Part shown: positions 61,344-64,000 of the stretch, piece by piece
Layout of the letters: each line of letters begins with the position of its first letter
Position numbering within the stretch: position 1 is the stretch's first letter
Assembly (NCBI GenBank): GCA_003342895.1
Contig: PTFA01000494.1
Location: 99,982 to 163,981, forward strand
Direction of reading: 5' to 3'
DNA length: 64,000 nucleotides
DNA from: Casuarius casuarius
Lineage: Eukaryota > Chordata > Aves > Casuariiformes > Casuariidae
The notes under the pieces: generated by a model
Told to the model about the DNA's origin: nothing
Databases searched by the model: none
Seen by the model: only the letters and a program-made list of their open reading frames with translations
Made by a program: the position numbers and the translations under genes

Positions 61344-61796
61344 TTAAAAAGCCCACATCTGAATGGGGTTGGCGAAGAAATCAAACTGCCCCTCCTCATC
61401 CTCCTCTGAGCTCTGAGGTATTCGCAAGGTAACCAGAGCTGCCCCACGGCAGATGGGCAGCGGCTCCAGGGAAGCACAGCAGGCACCACCGGACCACCAC
61501 AGGGCCAGGAACAGAGGAGCAGAAAGAGACAATTCCCAAGCGAGCTGGGACCGTTCTTGAACTAATCGGCTCTCAGGGTGGGCAGATGCATCAGAAGGGC
61601 AAGATAAATCAGCAAACACCTGCCACTTGGAAAGATCAGAGCGCCTCTTTAAGACATCAAAGTTGTCCGACTCTCTGGGTATCTGCCCATTAATAGTCAG
61701 GAGATGAATGGTGGCCCAGGACCACCTGAGTGGTGTTTGAGTGAAGGNGTGTTGTTCAGCAATGAAAACCTGAGATCCCCTGTCAAAGGGATTCTT
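61344..61796 (-). CDS. 150-codon open frame without a start codon
   Basis: Minus strand frame open from 61796 to a TAA at 61344-61346, in a locally GC- and CpG-richer block. There is no in-frame ATG near its start. If real it would be an exon, possibly beginning after CACTCAG near 61728. Recognisable pieces are none; the translation includes ESDNFDVLKRRSDLSKWQ in the middle and ends SSEEDEEGQFDFFANPI and QMWAF. The acidic and aromatic end looks protein-like. A second minus-strand frame (61295-61489) overlaps, and random open stretches of this length are expected a few times in 64 kb, so this may be chance. Confidence 0.2.
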   Translation of the reverse strand, partial: KNPFDRGSQVFIAEQHXFTQTPLRWSWATIHLLTINGQIPRESDNFDVLKRRSDLSKWQVFADLSCPSDASAHPESRLVQERSQLAWELSLSAPLFLALWWSGGACCASLEPLPICRGAALVTLRIPQSSEEDEEGQFDFFANPIQMWAF

Positions 61797-62312
61797 TTAC
61801 TGTAACCGATGTCTTGTTTTACATGGTCAAATTAATCTCAGGAGTTCAGTTCCTGAATTTTCCAAATCACTGGCTGCTACATGTCCAGGATGCAGACCGT
61901 GATTTTTCAGATCCTCCCTTGAAGGACTGTAGGAGGTAGAGTCAATAGAGGGGAAATGAGCTTGGAAAGGAAGGCTGCCCGACAGTCAGCAGGAGTGAGG
62001 GAAGACAGGATTCACACCGAAGCTGGGGCTGAGCAAATGAGCCACAGCAAATTGGGTGAGCGGGATGTACACCGNGGTCAGGCTAAGCAGGAGAAAGCCA
62101 TTGCAGGAGGGCCTGGATGGGGACACGCACTGGGGTCTGAGAGCACATAGGTGTGNATAGGGCTGGGCAAGGAAGGGCTGCTGGGAGGGAACAGAGCTAC
62201 AAGAGCAGGGCAGAGCAAGGCAGGGGTAGACAGCGAGGGGTTGAGGGCAAAGAGCTCTGACAGCTCCTACTTCACACCACCTACTGCAAAAAGTGGCAGC
62301 ATTCAGCTTCCT

Positions 62313-62347
<35 letters not shown>

Positions 62348-64000
62348 CAACCCACAGTTGCCTCTCTCCGTGAAGAGGGACATGGCAAAAGTCTCCAGAG
62401 GAGAGTGTAAATCTATGCTGAGTATTTGCCACATTGCTATCTCACCTTTCGCCTTCCTTCCATGCTGCACTTATGCATTTTTCCTTTCCGTCCCCAGCCA
62501 GTTGCCTCCCTGCCTGCCTTCCCTCCTCCCCCTCACCCCCCGCCAGCCTCCAGTCAGATTTTGGTGCTCTGAAGCTTGGTCGTGCCTTCCAGGGCTCGCA
62601 CTTCCTGAGAAGTTCAACAACAGCTTCACACATTACAACAGAGAACTTCAGAGATGAGCTGCAGACAGCTTAAAAGAGTTACTACAAATGCAAAGCAGTA
62701 GAGGATGAGCGCCCATCTGCCACTAAGGAATTAGCTGGAACTTCCCAACCAGTGGAGCAAGACNGCAAGTCGGACACTAACACAGATGTGTTTTTGCCTG
62801 CACCTAACACATTTTTCTACTGATTTGGAAGTATTCTGATAGTGGCAATAGAAGAATAACAACATCATGCACTACAGAAGTTACATATGTTGCTCCTCCA
62901 GAAACAGGCCCAAGTCACAANCCCACCCTATACACAACACCATATACCAGAAGATAAAACAAAGTACTGCAAAAATAAGTCTGTCTTTAAATGACTNAAG
63001 TGCCTAATATATGGATGGGATTATACTGTCGCTACTAGTAGGGATGATCAAAAAAATAAAGTAGCCAACTGCAAAATTTATGATTTCTTCCTCCTTTCCC
63101 TTCAGCTCGGCCATGTTCAGACCTCAGCTTGCTTATATGTTGCTGCTCTGAAAGACAATTCTAACAACACGCTCTTCAGCCTTCTGTATTCAGAAACTAA
63201 AGCTTTTCTTGCAGCTACTTAGGACATTGTCGCAACCACTGAGGGTAGCACATCAGGCTATTTCAGATGAAGAAATAGGATTTGTCATCTTTACATCACA
63301 TTGCTGATGATTCTCCTAATCCGATGACCCTGTCCCTCTTATCAGGTACTTCAGAGAAACAACCTGTCCAAGTGGAGAATCCACATCTGGATTCCCCACA
63401 GTGACTTTTGTTACCAGAAACCTGAACACATACAACCTTTATTCATTTGCATCCCATCTAATTCATTTGAACTGGGGAGGGTCTCCTTAGCCGTATAAAT
63501 ACTCAATCCTTTAACTTCTACTATGCAGCAAACATGTGTTTTCATTGAACTGTCAACATTAAAACCTTGCTCTTCTTCCTGCTGCTCACAATCAAGCAGA
63601 CCACATCAGTGTTCAAATTCTTATTTCCAGCATGTGCTATCCGGCACTGGTTTGNGTTTCATCTAATCCGCTACGACTCTTCAAACCTTTGCGGCTCTGT
63701 GAGGTCCTGCCAATGTACTGCAAACTCTCCTCTAGCTTCAGCCGACTAAATAATTGTCTGTCACTTCCAAACCTTGCCCCCTTGCCCTTGACCTCTTTTG
63801 TGAATTAATCAACGCATCAGCATTGAAAAACAGTTGCTTAACTTCTTTTCTTTGACATAAGCAATCACAATTAGGGCCAGATGCCTTGAGTTCAGATTTG
63901 CTCCCCAGCAGAGCAGAGCAAAGAAACAGGAAATCCACGACATGCAGAAAGGCAAACCAGACACGCGAAAAGGCATTGCTTACAGGCAGGAAAACAGTCA
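61797..64000. other. no gene seen
   Basis: A G/purine-rich stretch at 61.93-62.26 kb leads into the T21-A15 tract, then a pyrimidine-rich stretch at 62.42-62.55 kb. These compositional skews leave long open frames on both strands (168 codons plus at 62151) with low-complexity translations. Confidence 0.6.
62312..62347. repeat. T21-A15 palindromic tract
   Basis: Twenty-one T directly followed by fifteen A: self-complementary and prone to slippage and assembly error. Confidence 0.95.

Noticed and set aside
62151..62657. 168-codon plus-strand frame
   Set aside because: Runs through T21-A15 (poly-Phe then poly-Lys) and low-complexity flanks.
1..64000. CRISPR arrays, operons, phage or bacterial defence systems
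   Set aside because: No direct-repeat arrays, no clustered long frames and no ribosome binding sites; the DNA is vertebrate in character.

Overview
This window reads as vertebrate nuclear DNA, most likely from a bird or a close sauropsid relative. Evidence: moderate GC, a sparse repeat load, one decayed CR1 retrotransposon 3' end, several very old MIR-like SINE fragments, and about a dozen short palindromic transposon relics of a kind common in turtles, crocodilians and birds. There is no operon structure, no ribosome binding sites and no dense coding. Isolated single n characters, roughly one per 500 bases, look like ambiguous or polymorphic calls rather than gaps.

No open reading frame encodes a protein I recognise. 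The longest frames (about 120-180 codons) are within what chance gives in 64 kb, and several overlap on opposite strands. If a gene is present, it is split into small exons in long introns. Reading both strands for splice sites plus open frames, the most coherent set lies on the minus strand. It comprises a possible terminal exon (565-672) with a poly(A) signal at 314-319, and short exon candidates at 6636-6671, 13871-13936, 21102-21137 and 26975-27013. All of these fit phase 0 to phase 0, but two of them (6636-6671 and 26975-27013) are open in every frame, so their phase is weak evidence. Weaker minus-strand candidates lie at 37634-37664, 43246-43318, 44107-44155, 53073-53114, 56270-56389, 57701-57731 and 61344-61796. 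These are by-eye predictions: some or all may be false, and I cannot name the gene.

Layout: 1-700, possible 3' end of a minus-strand gene. 700-33000, intron-like or intergenic DNA with MIR-like relics (about 2.1, 25.8, 31.2 and 32.3 kb), hairpins (7.9, 15.9, 22.8 kb), a CA/TA microsatellite (11.3 kb) and a cluster of poly-G/poly-C tracts (18.7-33.4 kb). 33.5-33.8 kb, a GC-richer block with a plus-strand exon candidate. 34-46 kb, mostly unique sequence with a CA repeat and short relics. 46.38-46.68 kb, a small CpG-rich block carrying plus-strand donor-like sites, which could be a promoter. 47-64 kb, unique sequence with palindromic relics, long A/T tracts, the CR1 fragment at 59.4-59.75 kb and a 150-codon open minus-strand frame at 61.3-61.8 kb.
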